Both the position numbers and the translations under genes were made by a program. Positions 17,890 through 26,803 of a stretch of DNA of 64,000 nucleotides are shown here, in pieces. Under the pieces are notes generated by a model. That model saw only the letters and a list, made by a program, of their open reading frames with translations, made no database searches and was not told where the DNA came from. The DNA lies in NCBI RefSeq assembly GCF_900156425.1, contig NZ_FTNO01000003.1, positions 338,899 through 402,898 on the forward strand, in the 5' to 3' direction. Every line of letters starts with the position of its first letter. The stretch's first letter is position 1. This stretch comes from Haladaptatus litoreus (GTDB lineage: Archaea; Halobacteriota; Halobacteria; Halobacteriales; Haladaptataceae).

Positions 17890-18281
17890 ATGGGGACTTC
17901 GTGGGCGAACTGGGAACACGTGACCAAAATCGTTGATCCCACAACCGACACAATCGAACACGACGGTAAAACCCAAACCGTTGATCTGATTGGTCTGACG
18001 GTGCCTGAGAGCGGAACAGTCCACAAACGGGAGTTGCAGACGACCAAATCACAGTTAGATTACAGTGTTGTGACCGTCGTCACTGATCCAAAGATCGCGA
18101 GTGACAGTGACGGACACTACAGGCGTATGTCTTTACCGGCAATTGGCTCTACAACACCCAGTTGCTCCGGTCGGGCTATGCACGGGTGGCAGACGGCCAG
18201 TTCAGCAAGCGAGCAGAGTTTAAGCGAAAGCAACAGGAGGCTAAGCAAGGTGGATACGGCCTTTGGAACACGAATGCATGA
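17890..18281 (+). pseudogene. Frameshifted thermonuclease (SNase-like) gene
   Basis: The first frame (ATG 17890) reads VTKIVDPTTDTIEHDGKTQT then VDLIGLTVPESG, matching the SNase N-terminus (metal-binding D and LIGxxxPE). Near 18110-18126 the homology jumps one frame and continues YVFTGNWLYNTQLLRSGYAR, then EFKRKQQEAKQGGYGLWNT, ending at TGA 18279-18281. This is the family's C-terminal half. The intact protein would be about 130 aa. The single indel destroys it unless it is a sequencing error. Confidence 0.75.
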
Positions 18282-18336
18282 CTCAGGAGATGATGGTATG
18301 AAAATATTTATTTTGTAAAAAATCTATTACTAAATT

Positions 18337-18552
18337 GTGTATTTACGTTATCGTCTTCTCATCTGGGTATATTTGATTTGGATCACAGCAGTAATACTGC
18401 ATATTTGTGCCCAGGTGGGACTACTTCCCCTCTATGACGTCGTCAAACAAACCGTCTTGGTTGGTGCGATGATTGGGGTGAATGTCGGGACAATACGAAT
18501 CCTCATCCGTGGTGCTACCCACCTCCGAACACTCGTCGATAACCATCAATAG
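18337..18552 (+). CDS. Small two-helix membrane protein
   Basis: 71 aa with a GTG start. Two hydrophobic segments (about 6-28 and 38-58) and a basic C-terminal stretch. No family recognised. Coding is supported only by length, hydrophobic pattern and absence of better alternatives. Confidence 0.5.
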   Translation: MYLRYRLLIWVYLIWITAVILHICAQVGLLPLYDVVKQTVLVGAMIGVNVGTIRILIRGATHLRTLVDNHQ

Positions 18553-19224
18553 CATGGCGTTCACTAGTTTACTGGTGTAACCAGCTTTGACTACCTACTG
18601 CTGCCTGTTGCACTAAGCAGAACAAAGAGAGTCTGGCAAACACATCGAATTTGTATACTTCCGTTTATGTTTATACGGCGTCAACAATTACTGATAAACG
18701 TGGCCAAACGACGAATATCTACAATTGGATTGATTCAGTAACTGTCGAGCAAACAGTGTAGTGACAGTGATTTGCCTATTGTCCAGTCAAGGTCTCTATA
18801 ACAATTAGGGAAGGAGTCGAAAAACCATACACAGGATAAGGTATGAATCGACGAAGACGACATTCGACCGCAGACTTCCCAAACAGGTTGCCCATTCACA
18901 CCTTGTCCGCTTGCTCTCATTCATAGTATCACCACGAACGGGTTGCTCGCTGGTATGAGTACCACCAAATACGAGATCTGGATCTGACTTGCACCGGATT
19001 GGTTCTCTGTTTGGTGGTGGCCAAACGGCCTTGGTGGTTCGAATCCATCCCCGTTCATTTCACTTCTTTGTGTCCTAGCTCATCATATATTCGGTGTATG
19101 TTAATGGTTGTCAAGGTCATTTCAAAGGATGGAGTCCATTTATATTTTAATTAGTCATTACCATAATTTCGCGCTATTCAGGGAGTGTATAACAAATGAG
19201 GTTTCTCGCTATTCTCGGTATGTA
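18553..19224. other. Long intergenic region before the multicopper oxidase
   Basis: About 670 bp without an acceptable gene, AT-rich with many short stops. A short imperfect dyad is seen around 19015-19040 (GGTGGCCAAACGGCCTTGGTGG, split by a few bases). The oxidase promoter should lie in the last 100 bp. Confidence 0.4.
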
Positions 19225-21381
19225 ATGACGCGAAACCAATCCGGTGCACAAGAAGAAAAATCTACAAACGATGCTGAATCAAACGATCGAACAACTTCCC
19301 GACGCTCAGTCCTCCACGGAATGGGCGCACTCGGCGCCACAGGACTACTTGGCAAGGCCGGGCTCGCGGAGGCCTCCAATGGCGCACTCGGGAACGTGCC
19401 GACGCAAGTCGCTGACGTAAACCAAACTTCACCCGAACTCGAAAAATGGGTGGACGAAGTGCCACGTCCAAGCGTTCTGAAACCGGATGGCCGCAAAAAG
19501 GGGAAGTCCTATTACGAAGTGGACATGCGGCAGGTGGAACAACAACTCCACCGCGACCTGCCACCCACGACTGTATGGGGCTACGAAGGACAGTATCCTG
19601 GTCCGACAATCGAAACCAAGCGTGGTGAAGACGTCTACGTCAAGTGGAAGAACAACCTTCCAGAGGAGCACTTGTTGCCGGTCGACGAGACGCTCCACGG
19701 CACCGGGCCAGATGTCCCGGACGTGCGCACGGTTACACACCTCCACGGGGCGAACGTCGAACCCGAGAGTGATGGTGGTCCGGAAGCCTGGTTTACGCAA
19801 AACTTCGAGGAAGTTGGTCCAACCTTCGAGAAAAAGACGTACTGGTATGCCAATGAACAGCCATCCACCTCACTCTGGTATCACGACCACGCGCTTGGGA
19901 TTACTCGATTGAATGTCTACGCGGGCCTCGCAGGCTTTTACTTCATTCGTGGGAAGCACGAACGCGCCTTGGATCTTCCTAAAGGTGAGTACGAAATCCC
20001 CCTCGTTTTCCAGGACCGAACGTTCAACGACGATGGCTCGCTGTTCTACCCGAGTGGACCCGAGGAGGATGAGGGTGAGCCGAACCCCGATCCGAGCGTT
20101 GTCCCCGAGTTCTTTGGTGACACATCGGTTGTGAACGGGAAAGCCTGGCCGCGACTCACGGTCGAACCACGTAAATACCGCTTCCGAATGCTCGCTGGGG
20201 GTAACAGCCGATTCTTCAACCTCAAGCTCTTCCAGTACGACGAGGAAACGCAGACGATCGGCGATCCTGGTCCGACGATGACCCAGATCGGCAGTGATGG
20301 TGGCTTCCTCGAGAAACCAGTCGAGATTAGCGATCGATTGCTTCTCGGACCTGCGTTCCGAGCTGACATCATCATCGACTTCTCCAAGTACGAAGGCCAG
20401 TCGCTGCTTCTGCATAACAACGCACCATCACCGTTCAGTGGTGTGGCTGGCGAGGATCCCGACGACGTGCAGCCGCTTCCGGAGATCATGCTGTTCGATG
20501 TCCAAGAAAAGAACAAGCGATGCAAGCGCGACCGGAGCCGCATTCCCAAACGGCTTGCTCGTGTTCCGGAAATCAACCCAGACAAAGCCGTTGAGGAACG
20601 TGAACTGCCCCTCGTTGAAGGCGTAGACGAGTACGATCGACTCAAACTCCTGTTGGGAACGCGAGAACATCCAAATGGGTTGAATTGGGATGCTCCCATT
20701 ACTGAAGATCCCAAGGTAGGCACGACGGAAATTTGGGACCTAATCAACACCACCGTCGATACACACCCCATCCACCTGCATCTCGTGCAGTTCCAAGTAT
20801 TGGGTCGCCGGCCGTTCGACGTCGATCAATACAATGCAGATCGAGAGAGCGGCAGTGTCGGTCCAATCAGCGACTACTACACGGGAGAGCTTGAACCACC
20901 AGCTGCGAACAACCGTGGATGGAAAGATACCATCGATGCCGATCCCGGCTATGTGACACAGGTCATCGCGCACTTCGGGAAGTTCAAAGGGCTGTTCAAG
21001 GACTTCACTGGTGAGTACCCATGGCACTGTCACATCCTCGAACACGAGGATCACGAAATGATGCGTCCGTATGAAGTGCTACCGCGAGAAGATGGCAATA
21101 ATCTCTTCCCCGATCCACTGGTGGCGAAAAAGGGTGGACGAACCTTGTTCAAGATTGGTCCGCCACAGGATCTCGATGGCGACGATCTATATGAGGACGT
21201 CAACGGTGATGATGAATTCGACATCGAGGATGCGATCGCCCTTGGCCAGGTTGCGTGGGCATACGAGAACGGCTATCTCGAGCTCTCTGACGAGCAAGTT
21301 GCCGCACTGGATGCGAATGGTGATGGTGAATTGACGACCCAGGACGCGATTGCCCTCGGTCGGATGGCACTGTTCGGCTAA
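19225..21381 (+). CDS. Tat-exported multicopper oxidase (CotA/bilirubin-oxidase-like) with dockerin-like tail
   Basis: 718 aa from ATG 19225, chosen because it puts the Tat motif (SRRSVLHGMGALGATG) near residue 25. Copper ligands are visible: HLHG (about 175), WYHDHA (about 217), HPIHLH (about 513) and HCHILEHEDHEMM (about 600), so T1, T2 and T3 sites look complete. The domain order fits three-cupredoxin laccases of the CotA type. Unusually, the last ~65 residues hold two EF-hand-like Ca-binding repeats (DVNGDDEFDIEDAIALGQ, DANGDGELTTQDAIALGR), as in type I dockerins. It could oxidise Cu(I), Mn(II) or phenolics outside the cell. Confidence 0.93.
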   Translation: MTRNQSGAQEEKSTNDAESNDRTTSRRSVLHGMGALGATGLLGKAGLAEASNGALGNVPTQVADVNQTSPELEKWVDEVPRPSVLKPDGRKKGKSYYEVDMRQVEQQLHRDLPPTTVWGYEGQYPGPTIETKRGEDVYVKWKNNLPEEHLLPVDETLHGTGPDVPDVRTVTHLHGANVEPESDGGPEAWFTQNFEEVGPTFEKKTYWYANEQPSTSLWYHDHALGITRLNVYAGLAGFYFIRGKHERALDLPKGEYEIPLVFQDRTFNDDGSLFYPSGPEEDEGEPNPDPSVVPEFFGDTSVVNGKAWPRLTVEPRKYRFRMLAGGNSRFFNLKLFQYDEETQTIGDPGPTMTQIGSDGGFLEKPVEISDRLLLGPAFRADIIIDFSKYEGQSLLLHNNAPSPFSGVAGEDPDDVQPLPEIMLFDVQEKNKRCKRDRSRIPKRLARVPEINPDKAVEERELPLVEGVDEYDRLKLLLGTREHPNGLNWDAPITEDPKVGTTEIWDLINTTVDTHPIHLHLVQFQVLGRRPFDVDQYNADRESGSVGPISDYYTGELEPPAANNRGWKDTIDADPGYVTQVIAHFGKFKGLFKDFTGEYPWHCHILEHEDHEMMRPYEVLPREDGNNLFPDPLVAKKGGRTLFKIGPPQDLDGDDLYEDVNGDDEFDIEDAIALGQVAWAYENGYLELSDEQVAALDANGDGELTTQDAIALGRMALFG

Positions 21382-21477
21382 CGAATCTTCGAAGTAGCAT
21401 TCTTCTTTCTCTCGATGAGAGGGGCTCTGGCTACTGGCCCTGTCCGATTCTAAGATGCTGTTTACTCCGTTTCACCC

Positions 21478-22383
21478 TCAGCTCAGCCATTTACTGATGA
21501 TTGGTGCCCCGACAGCCGTTCCGACAGCGATTGCTGTGCCAAGAAACGTGAAGAGATACGGTACGTCAAGGATGTACACTGCACCGAAGATTCCAGTAGC
21601 AATCACACCCACGAAGAGTGCAACGATGACTTCTCGTCTAGTTGATGGCTGGTTTGGGATCGCTTCAGCAGCAGTTCGCCAGACGATCCAGCCGCCAACT
21701 GCCCCTCCAATGGCGACCACACTTTCGAACGTCAGGTTCACGAACAATCCGACGCTTCCAATCACAACCGCAGTAAGTAGTACCCGTTCCGGGTGAGTTT
21801 CATTCTCGGCCAGCCAGTAGAGGATCCCGAGGACGACTATTCCAAGGATAATACCAGCGAGGACATCGACGAAGTAATGGACGCCGAGGACGAGTCGTGA
21901 CAGTGAGACGAGTGTAACGACTACTCCAGCGATACCGAACCGCACTCGGTATGATCCACGATCTATGACGAGTGCCAGGCCACCCCAGACCATCGTCGCC
22001 CCCAGTGCATGCCCACTCGGAAATCCGGGTCCTTTAGCGGTCGTAATAATGATGAACAGATCCGCGAATATCGACGGAATCCATCGGAGTGGGGGCGGGT
22101 CAGTCGCTCCAGGTGGTCGTGGGAGCAGCAATACACTCTTTAGAACCCCAATAAGCGCGACATACGTGAGTACAAGCCCAATAATGAACACCCCTCGACG
22201 GCGGTCGATTCCCATGTATGGGACGTATTCACCGCCGACATACAGAACACCACTAAGGAGAAAAAGGAACCAGACATCACCCAGCTGAGTGATTAATGCG
22301 AACAAGAGAATGACTACCCAGGGTGCCTGGCTACCTAGCAGGCCAGGAAGAATAATTCCATATCCAACTATGAAGATATTCAT
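21478..22383 (-). CDS. PAP2-family membrane phosphatase
   Basis: 301 aa with about eight TM helices. The three phosphatase motifs are present: KSVLLLPRPP (about 83, KxxxxxxRP), FPSGHA (about 120, PSGH) and SLSRLVLGVHYFVDVLAG (about 156, SRxxxxxHxxxD). PAP2 enzymes dephosphorylate lipid phosphates or polyprenyl diphosphates at the membrane. Convergent with the multicopper oxidase. Start at ATG 22383. Confidence 0.92.
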   Translation of the reverse strand: MNIFIVGYGIILPGLLGSQAPWVVILLFALITQLGDVWFLFLLSGVLYVGGEYVPYMGIDRRRGVFIIGLVLTYVALIGVLKSVLLLPRPPGATDPPPLRWIPSIFADLFIIITTAKGPGFPSGHALGATMVWGGLALVIDRGSYRVRFGIAGVVVTLVSLSRLVLGVHYFVDVLAGIILGIVVLGILYWLAENETHPERVLLTAVVIGSVGLFVNLTFESVVAIGGAVGGWIVWRTAAEAIPNQPSTRREVIVALFVGVIATGIFGAVYILDVPYLFTFLGTAIAVGTAVGAPIISKWLS

Positions 22384-22509
22384 TCCCCACTCTCTACCTC
22401 AGATATCTCGTCCTGTAAGTCCGGCAATTAACCTCGGTTGCATGTCTGTACACGTGGAACTAGGCAAGACTGATCCATAAATTCTACTTCCCCGAGGATA
22501 GTGACTTTC

Positions 22510-22650
22510 CGTCTTCCACTGCCGCTTATACTGCCCACAGGAAGTAAACTACCCAAAACCACCGATTTTCGAAAATTGATCTCGCCGCCGTCGCACGTTC
22601 TACTTTGGTTACCAAACCAATCACGCATCTTGAAAGGGGGCGAAGTATCT
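22510..22650 (+). repeat. Long inverted repeat, copy B
   Basis: Partner of 12982-13120 in opposite orientation. Shared blocks include TATACTGCCCACAGGAAGT, CTCGCCGCCGTCGCACGTTC and CACGCATCTTGAAA, with scattered substitutions between them. The copies are diverged, so the duplication or insertion is not recent. Together they bound a 9.4-kb segment. Confidence 0.75.
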
Positions 22651-22830
22651 GAAAACAGTCTATTTCCCATTTATTCTGCTATTATATTTAATTTAGTGAA
22701 GCGAGTGGAACGAGCAAATTGAATGACCATCTAGAAAAATGGGTAAAGAATAGAACGGATAGGACGAGTAGCGAGCCCTCTTACAACAGATACCATAAAA
22801 CATTATATATGTTTATCTCTTTATTAGAGT

Positions 22831-23055
22831 ATGCTTAGTCTCTTCGTCGGCTTATTTGCCATCGGTTTTGGTATCCTGAGCATTATCCGCCCACAATTGC
22901 TGTTCAACCTCCGCCACCCTGTCTCAGTCACACCTGAATCCAGCTTGAACGAAACGGGTGTCTTCCTCTATCGTGTCGGCGGTGTCTTCTCAATTCTGGT
23001 TGGTCTTTGGGTAATCTCTGCATGGGGACAACCACTACGAATGGGTTTCTTGTAG
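22831..23055 (+). CDS. Small two-helix membrane protein
   Basis: 74 aa: TM helix at about 1-20 (LFVGLFAIGFGILSII), a loop with HPVSVTPESSLNETG, and a second helix (about 48-65). The arrangement resembles small DUF6199-type haloarchaeal proteins. Located in an AT-rich area; function unknown. Confidence 0.6.
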   Translation: MLSLFVGLFAIGFGILSIIRPQLLFNLRHPVSVTPESSLNETGVFLYRVGGVFSILVGLWVISAWGQPLRMGFL

Positions 23056-23183
23056 CGAGATTGGTAGTCATTCTAAGAAATCAAACCTTACAATCTACTT
23101 ATCTATATAATTATAGAATGCATTATGGTAAATGTTATGCGGACACGCCAATGATCAGCGAGAAAATAATGCAGACGGCATGG

Positions 23184-23405
23184 TTATCGAGACAATCGGT
23201 AAGATCGTCGTTCAAGCAGCTCGTCCATCAGTAAATCAATTCGGCGGAAGAGAAGCAGTACGTTCACCACCGCTAACACCACTAGGGTGATGAGTCCAAG
23301 GTCTAACGATGCAGTGTATTGGAGTCCTCCAAACAGCACGAGTACAACTGCAGTTGCTGACCCACTCTCTGCTAAATACCATGCTGCATGCCGGAGATAT
23401 CCCAT
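23184..23405 (-). CDS. Small two-helix membrane protein
   Basis: 73 aa: helices at about 15-30 and 34-53 (LDLGLITLVVLAVVNVLLLF), then a charged tail (DLLMDELLERRSYRLSR). It lies 12 bp after the end of the gene at 23417-23704 on the same strand, suggesting a pair. No family recognised. Confidence 0.55.
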   Translation of the reverse strand: MGYLRHAAWYLAESGSATAVVLVLFGGLQYTASLDLGLITLVVLAVVNVLLLFRRIDLLMDELLERRSYRLSR

Positions 23406-23416
23406 ACTTTCTGGTT

Positions 23417-23704
23417 CTACAGGACTAAGATTGTTGCTAAGAGACTATAATCTATCGTTACATGCTGTCCATCCCGCATTTCTACTAACTTACTGTGAAA
23501 AAGAATTGTCCGCACAGAGCGACGCACGATAAGATCGACCGCTATTGCACCCTCGATGATGCCGATCAACAGCCGTCTAGCCCCATCATTTTCAAGCAGT
23601 CGCGCCGCAACCCGATCCGCATCGATCTCATCGTCCCGTGTCTCCTCCAGGGCAATTGCAAGTTCACTATGGAGCGCATCGAAGAGGGCCGTCTCCCGGA
23701 GCAT
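23417..23704 (-). CDS. Hypothetical acidic protein
   Basis: 95 aa from ATG 23704 (Met at 23728 also possible). The sequence starts MLRETALFDALHSELAIALE and includes a helical stretch ADRVAARLLENDG, then a more hydrophobic C-terminal half. The acidic composition supports coding in a haloarchaeon. Probably co-transcribed with the small membrane gene downstream. Confidence 0.5.
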   Translation of the reverse strand: MLRETALFDALHSELAIALEETRDDEIDADRVAARLLENDGARRLLIGIIEGAIAVDLIVRRSVRTILFHSKLVEMRDGQHVTIDYSLLATILVL

Positions 23705-23860
23705 ACTAGACGCTTCGCGAGAACACACTGTAAAGAATTGCCAGCCAAACTGGAAGTGAATACATACATCGTTAGTATGATCTACTAACCTACGTTAGCG
23801 TCTGTCCCGTTCGAAAAACAAACGAATGAAAGACTGAGGGAGGGCCGGAGCGCCAGGAGG

Positions 23861-24055
23861 TTAGGTGTCGTCAGCGGCGGCGAGAAACGCCGTGAGCCAC
23901 TCACCGGGCGACAATGGATCAAGGGCCGGAACGTCGATCAACTCCGACATGTGGTCGATCTCGTGGCCACATGGGTAGATCGTGATCGCCGTCGGGGCAC
24001 GAACCACCGTCGCCATCACCATTTGGTCACACGTCGGGCAGCGTTCGCCTGTCAT
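23861..24055 (-). CDS. Small zinc-ribbon protein
   Basis: 64 aa with CPTCDQMV (residues 6-13) and YPCGHEIDHM (about 28), giving a possible Cys/His zinc site. The rest is acidic. The ATG overlaps the stop of the upstream remnant as ATGA, the signature of translational coupling. Possibly an accessory or regulatory zinc-finger protein. Function unknown. Confidence 0.65.
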   Translation of the reverse strand: MTGERCPTCDQMVMATVVRAPTAITIYPCGHEIDHMSELIDVPALDPLSPGEWLTAFLAAADDT

Positions 24056-24210
24056 TCGCCGTAAATCTCTTCGACACGCAGCGCCCCACCGCAGTTGCCA
24101 CAGCTGAAGTTCTCAGGCTGTTTGACGACCTTCGAGTGCCGAGAGTGTGCGAACCGTTCGTTACAATCCTCTCAGATCACCTACCAGTTCGGGGTGAGAA
24201 AGCGTTGCGC
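24052..24210 (-). pseudogene. Zinc-binding C-terminal remnant, SprT-like, with two stops
   Basis: Reading upstream of the overlapping stop gives CNERFAHSRHSKVVKQP then FSCGNCGGALRVEEIYGE, which looks like the zinc ribbon at the end of SprT-type metalloproteases. In the same frame TGA (24172-24174) and TAG (24181-24183) interrupt the sequence just before the first Cys. Earlier residues (AQRFLTPNW) remain in frame. The catalytic HExxH part is gone. Family call moderate; loss of function is clear. Confidence 0.5.
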
Positions 24211-24637
24211 ATAGATTGATTCGGGGGTCCCGGGTGCCCTCTACTTCCGCTTATGGATTAAGGCGGCAATGGACGAATTTCCCACACCTACATTTCCGCC
24301 AAAGCGACAGTGTTAGATTATTCTATAGTTGAAAAAACAGTCGCTGTGCAATTCTACCGAACTCCGTGAAATTGCACACTGATTTTCCTCCAAGCATTCG
24401 TGCAACCAAACAATCGCCTCCAAACCTGGCTTCCCTCATCGGCTGCTTACGCCAAATAATAGCGCGCAGATTATAGCACTTATTGGGTTGGATTGCATTC
24501 TATTATGGATGTAACTAATCGCTCTTATCCGGTAGAAACTGACTCTACTCCGAACAATCGCGCTCTGACACACTTATTAGATCCCAAAGCGTAGTTTCTA
24601 GTCAATCTGGCCGGGAATCCAGAGGGAGGGGAATAAC
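24211..24637. other. Intergenic, no gene
   Basis: About 430 bp of mixed composition with many stops in all frames. Nothing was recognised beyond the promoter region expected for the following gene. Confidence 0.4.
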
Positions 24638-25174
24638 ATGGCTCACAGGGGACGCTCATCCACACACGAAACCGAAGCATCAGTTGCTGGTCGACCGCGC
24701 ACCGACCGAACAGTTGGCGATTATAGCCCACTATTGTTTCCTGCAGGAGGTATTCTTGCTGGAATTGCTCAAGTTCTTCTTTTGGATACCCCAGCAGTGG
24801 AGGCGTTCTTACTCGCGTTTTTAGTGATAGTTGTTGGCATACAGGGGATCTGGGCCTTTTTAGGCCATTACTTTAGATCTGACGAGATAGCCGCGTTCAT
24901 CGGCTGGCCGGCGGATAACCCGTTCCAAAAAGAAGTCGCGTTCGGTAATCTCGCTTTCGGAGTGCTGGGCATTCTCTGTCTCTGGTTTCGAGGTGGGTTC
25001 TGGATCGCAACGGCGATCGGTATCTCTGTGTTCATGCTTGGGGCCGCCATTGTCCACGTGAAAGATATCCGAGAGACACAGAATAGAAGTCCCGGAAACG
25101 CTGGGGCAATTCTGTGGACGGATGTCCTTACTTCGCTCGTTTTGCTCATGTTACTGACTCTCTATTTTCTTTGA
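24638..25174 (+). CDS. DUF6790-like membrane protein
   Basis: 178 aa. A polar N-terminus (about 1-30) precedes four TM helices (about 32-50, 55-78, 108-140, 155-178). The motif FIGWPADNPFQKEVAFGNLA between helices 2 and 3 is the conserved block of this family. Function unknown. A GGAGGGG run just before the ATG (24620-24630) may serve as a strong ribosome site. Confidence 0.75.
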   Translation: MAHRGRSSTHETEASVAGRPRTDRTVGDYSPLLFPAGGILAGIAQVLLLDTPAVEAFLLAFLVIVVGIQGIWAFLGHYFRSDEIAAFIGWPADNPFQKEVAFGNLAFGVLGILCLWFRGGFWIATAIGISVFMLGAAIVHVKDIRETQNRSPGNAGAILWTDVLTSLVLLMLLTLYFL

Positions 25175-25529
25175 GCGGTGTGATTTCAATCATTCGACAG
25201 GGGTGCGGAAAAACACCCCATCAACTACTCTTCCGAGTAACTTGGCCGCCCTCTGGGGAACAGCCCGGGAATTCTCTAGGGATGATCCTTTCCGAGAGTA
25301 ATGCCAGCGCCAGAATTTCAGCAGAGAAGCAGCTTCCACTCTTTCGAGATAGGTTTCGGACTTCGTCGAGGGCGGCGACCCGGCCAATTCCACTTCCGCT
25401 TAGTAAAAAATGGAGAAGTGGATGAGACACCACCACTTCCAGTGTAGATTGAGGTTACAAGCTCTCTTTCGTACGATAATAGTCGACCAGATATCTATAA
25501 ATCATATGTTGCTATATCAAACGAACATA
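25175..25529. other. Intergenic, no gene
   Basis: Short frames on both strands look random. A small imperfect dyad is seen around 25400-25440 (GAAGTGG with CCACTTC). The stretch ends at the IS remnant. Confidence 0.4.
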
Positions 25530-26275
25530 CTTGGAAGATGAGACTACAGTGAGTATAGAGACCTCAGAATGCACGATTTTGGGCAATTCACTCCTTTGCA
25601 AACGTCTCAAACTGAACCATAGAAGCCAGCTCTACTCAATTTTCTAACTATTGGGCAAACTAACGACGATTCGAACCAGAGCCGCCGCTGCTCACCTGGC
25701 GTTCATGGCTCTGAAACAGGGTTCCTAGCCGATTCCAGTCCGCTTCTGTAGCGTGAGGACTGTGTTTGCCGTCACAATCGGTGATTGTTCGTACTCACCG
25801 GTCACATCGATCTGCACCAGCAGATCAACAGCACGCCAAATTGAGTACAGCAAGCAGGCAAACGCGAAGTAGAAAAACCGCAGCACAAAATTCTTCGACG
25901 TGGTGGCAGCCATGAACCGTTTGACGCTCTTGTAGCCACTCTCAATCTACCAGCGGTACGCATACTCGCCCAACAGCCTCGGATTCCAGTTCGTCATGAT
26001 TACCGAATACTGACGATAATCCGTACACTCGGAGTTGTCCCTGCGTCGGTAGATCAGTGTTGTTTCGTGCCTTTCATCGTCGTTTAGCAGAAGGTTCCGG
26101 TTTATCACATACCGATCCTGATCCCACTGCAGCAACCGCTGTGCTTGGGCTTGCTCGCTCGTCTGCATTCAATACGATTGGTACGGTATTACCGACGAGC
26201 TGGATCGTTGCCCACTGAAAGGCGTATTCGCCTGTGCTCTCTCCGTACTGATGATCTCAAGGTCTCTACAACAGC
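25530..26275 (-). mobile_element. Degenerate IS element with IS4-type DDE transposase C-terminal half
   Basis: The transposase reads from about 26275 (FQWATIQLVGNTVPIVLNAD), shifts frame near 26168, continues to a TAG at 25947-25949, and resumes IESGYKSVKRFMAATTSKNF then FFYFAFACLLYSIWRAVDLL to the stop near 25725. With the stop read through, the Y-x2-R-x3-E-x6-K signature of IS4-type enzymes is intact (YAYRW, stop, IESGYKSVK). The N-terminal half is absent. The outer end carries TGAGACTACA (25538-25548), shared with the remnants at 27.5 and 31.0 kb. Confidence 0.75.
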
Positions 26276-26317
26276 ACTAAGTCAGCCAGAAATGGAGCCT
26301 CTCCGAGAGCTAACTTC

Positions 26318-26800
26318 CTATGGTGGGTTACTCGCGGTGTTCAGTGGCTTGTAGGAGTCTGCATGATAGGCAACACGCCAGAGTTTGAGAACAGCACGAG
26401 TAACGAGTGCTTCGGCAGACTGCTTGATGCAGGACTCTTCAACTTCGTCAGGATCAGAGGTGGCATCAGGAGGCGGGTGGTAGTGCCCACGTCCAGGGAC
26501 ATGGATGTAGTCGCCGTCATGTGGATGTTTACCCCAGCGGAAGTTCACACCGCCAGAGTCTGTGTAGTGAAATTTGTAGTCTGCTTGGGTCGTCCACTGA
26601 ACGTCAATCCGGGCGGATTCGGCACGACAGAGTCCGTCATCGAGTAGGACTTCCAGAACCGTCGGATTGAGATAGTCATCTAGCGATGGTGCTGCGAGTG
26701 GCTCTCCTCTCTCAATGATATCACGAATTGTGAGGAGCACTGGCCGATCGATCGGCCCTCGTAACGAGTGGAACTCGTCTGTCTCGGGGTTCTCCACCAT
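26318..26800 (-). CDS. Hypothetical protein, DUF6516/TumE-like; possible toxin
   Basis: 160 aa. The centre has a compact beta-rich block (VQWTTQADYKFHYTDSGG, then FRWGKHPHDGDYIHVPG) followed by HYHPPPDA and a helix with conserved charges. This resembles the small DUF6516 family, some members of which are toxins of two-gene modules. It starts 3 bp after the HTH gene ends, so the two are co-translated. A toxin role is inferred from gene order (HTH first) and size. It could instead be an accessory protein of the regulator. Confidence 0.55.
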   Translation of the reverse strand: MVENPETDEFHSLRGPIDRPVLLTIRDIIERGEPLAAPSLDDYLNPTVLEVLLDDGLCRAESARIDVQWTTQADYKFHYTDSGGVNFRWGKHPHDGDYIHVPGRGHYHPPPDATSDPDEVEESCIKQSAEALVTRAVLKLWRVAYHADSYKPLNTASNPP

Positions 26801-26803
26801 CGG

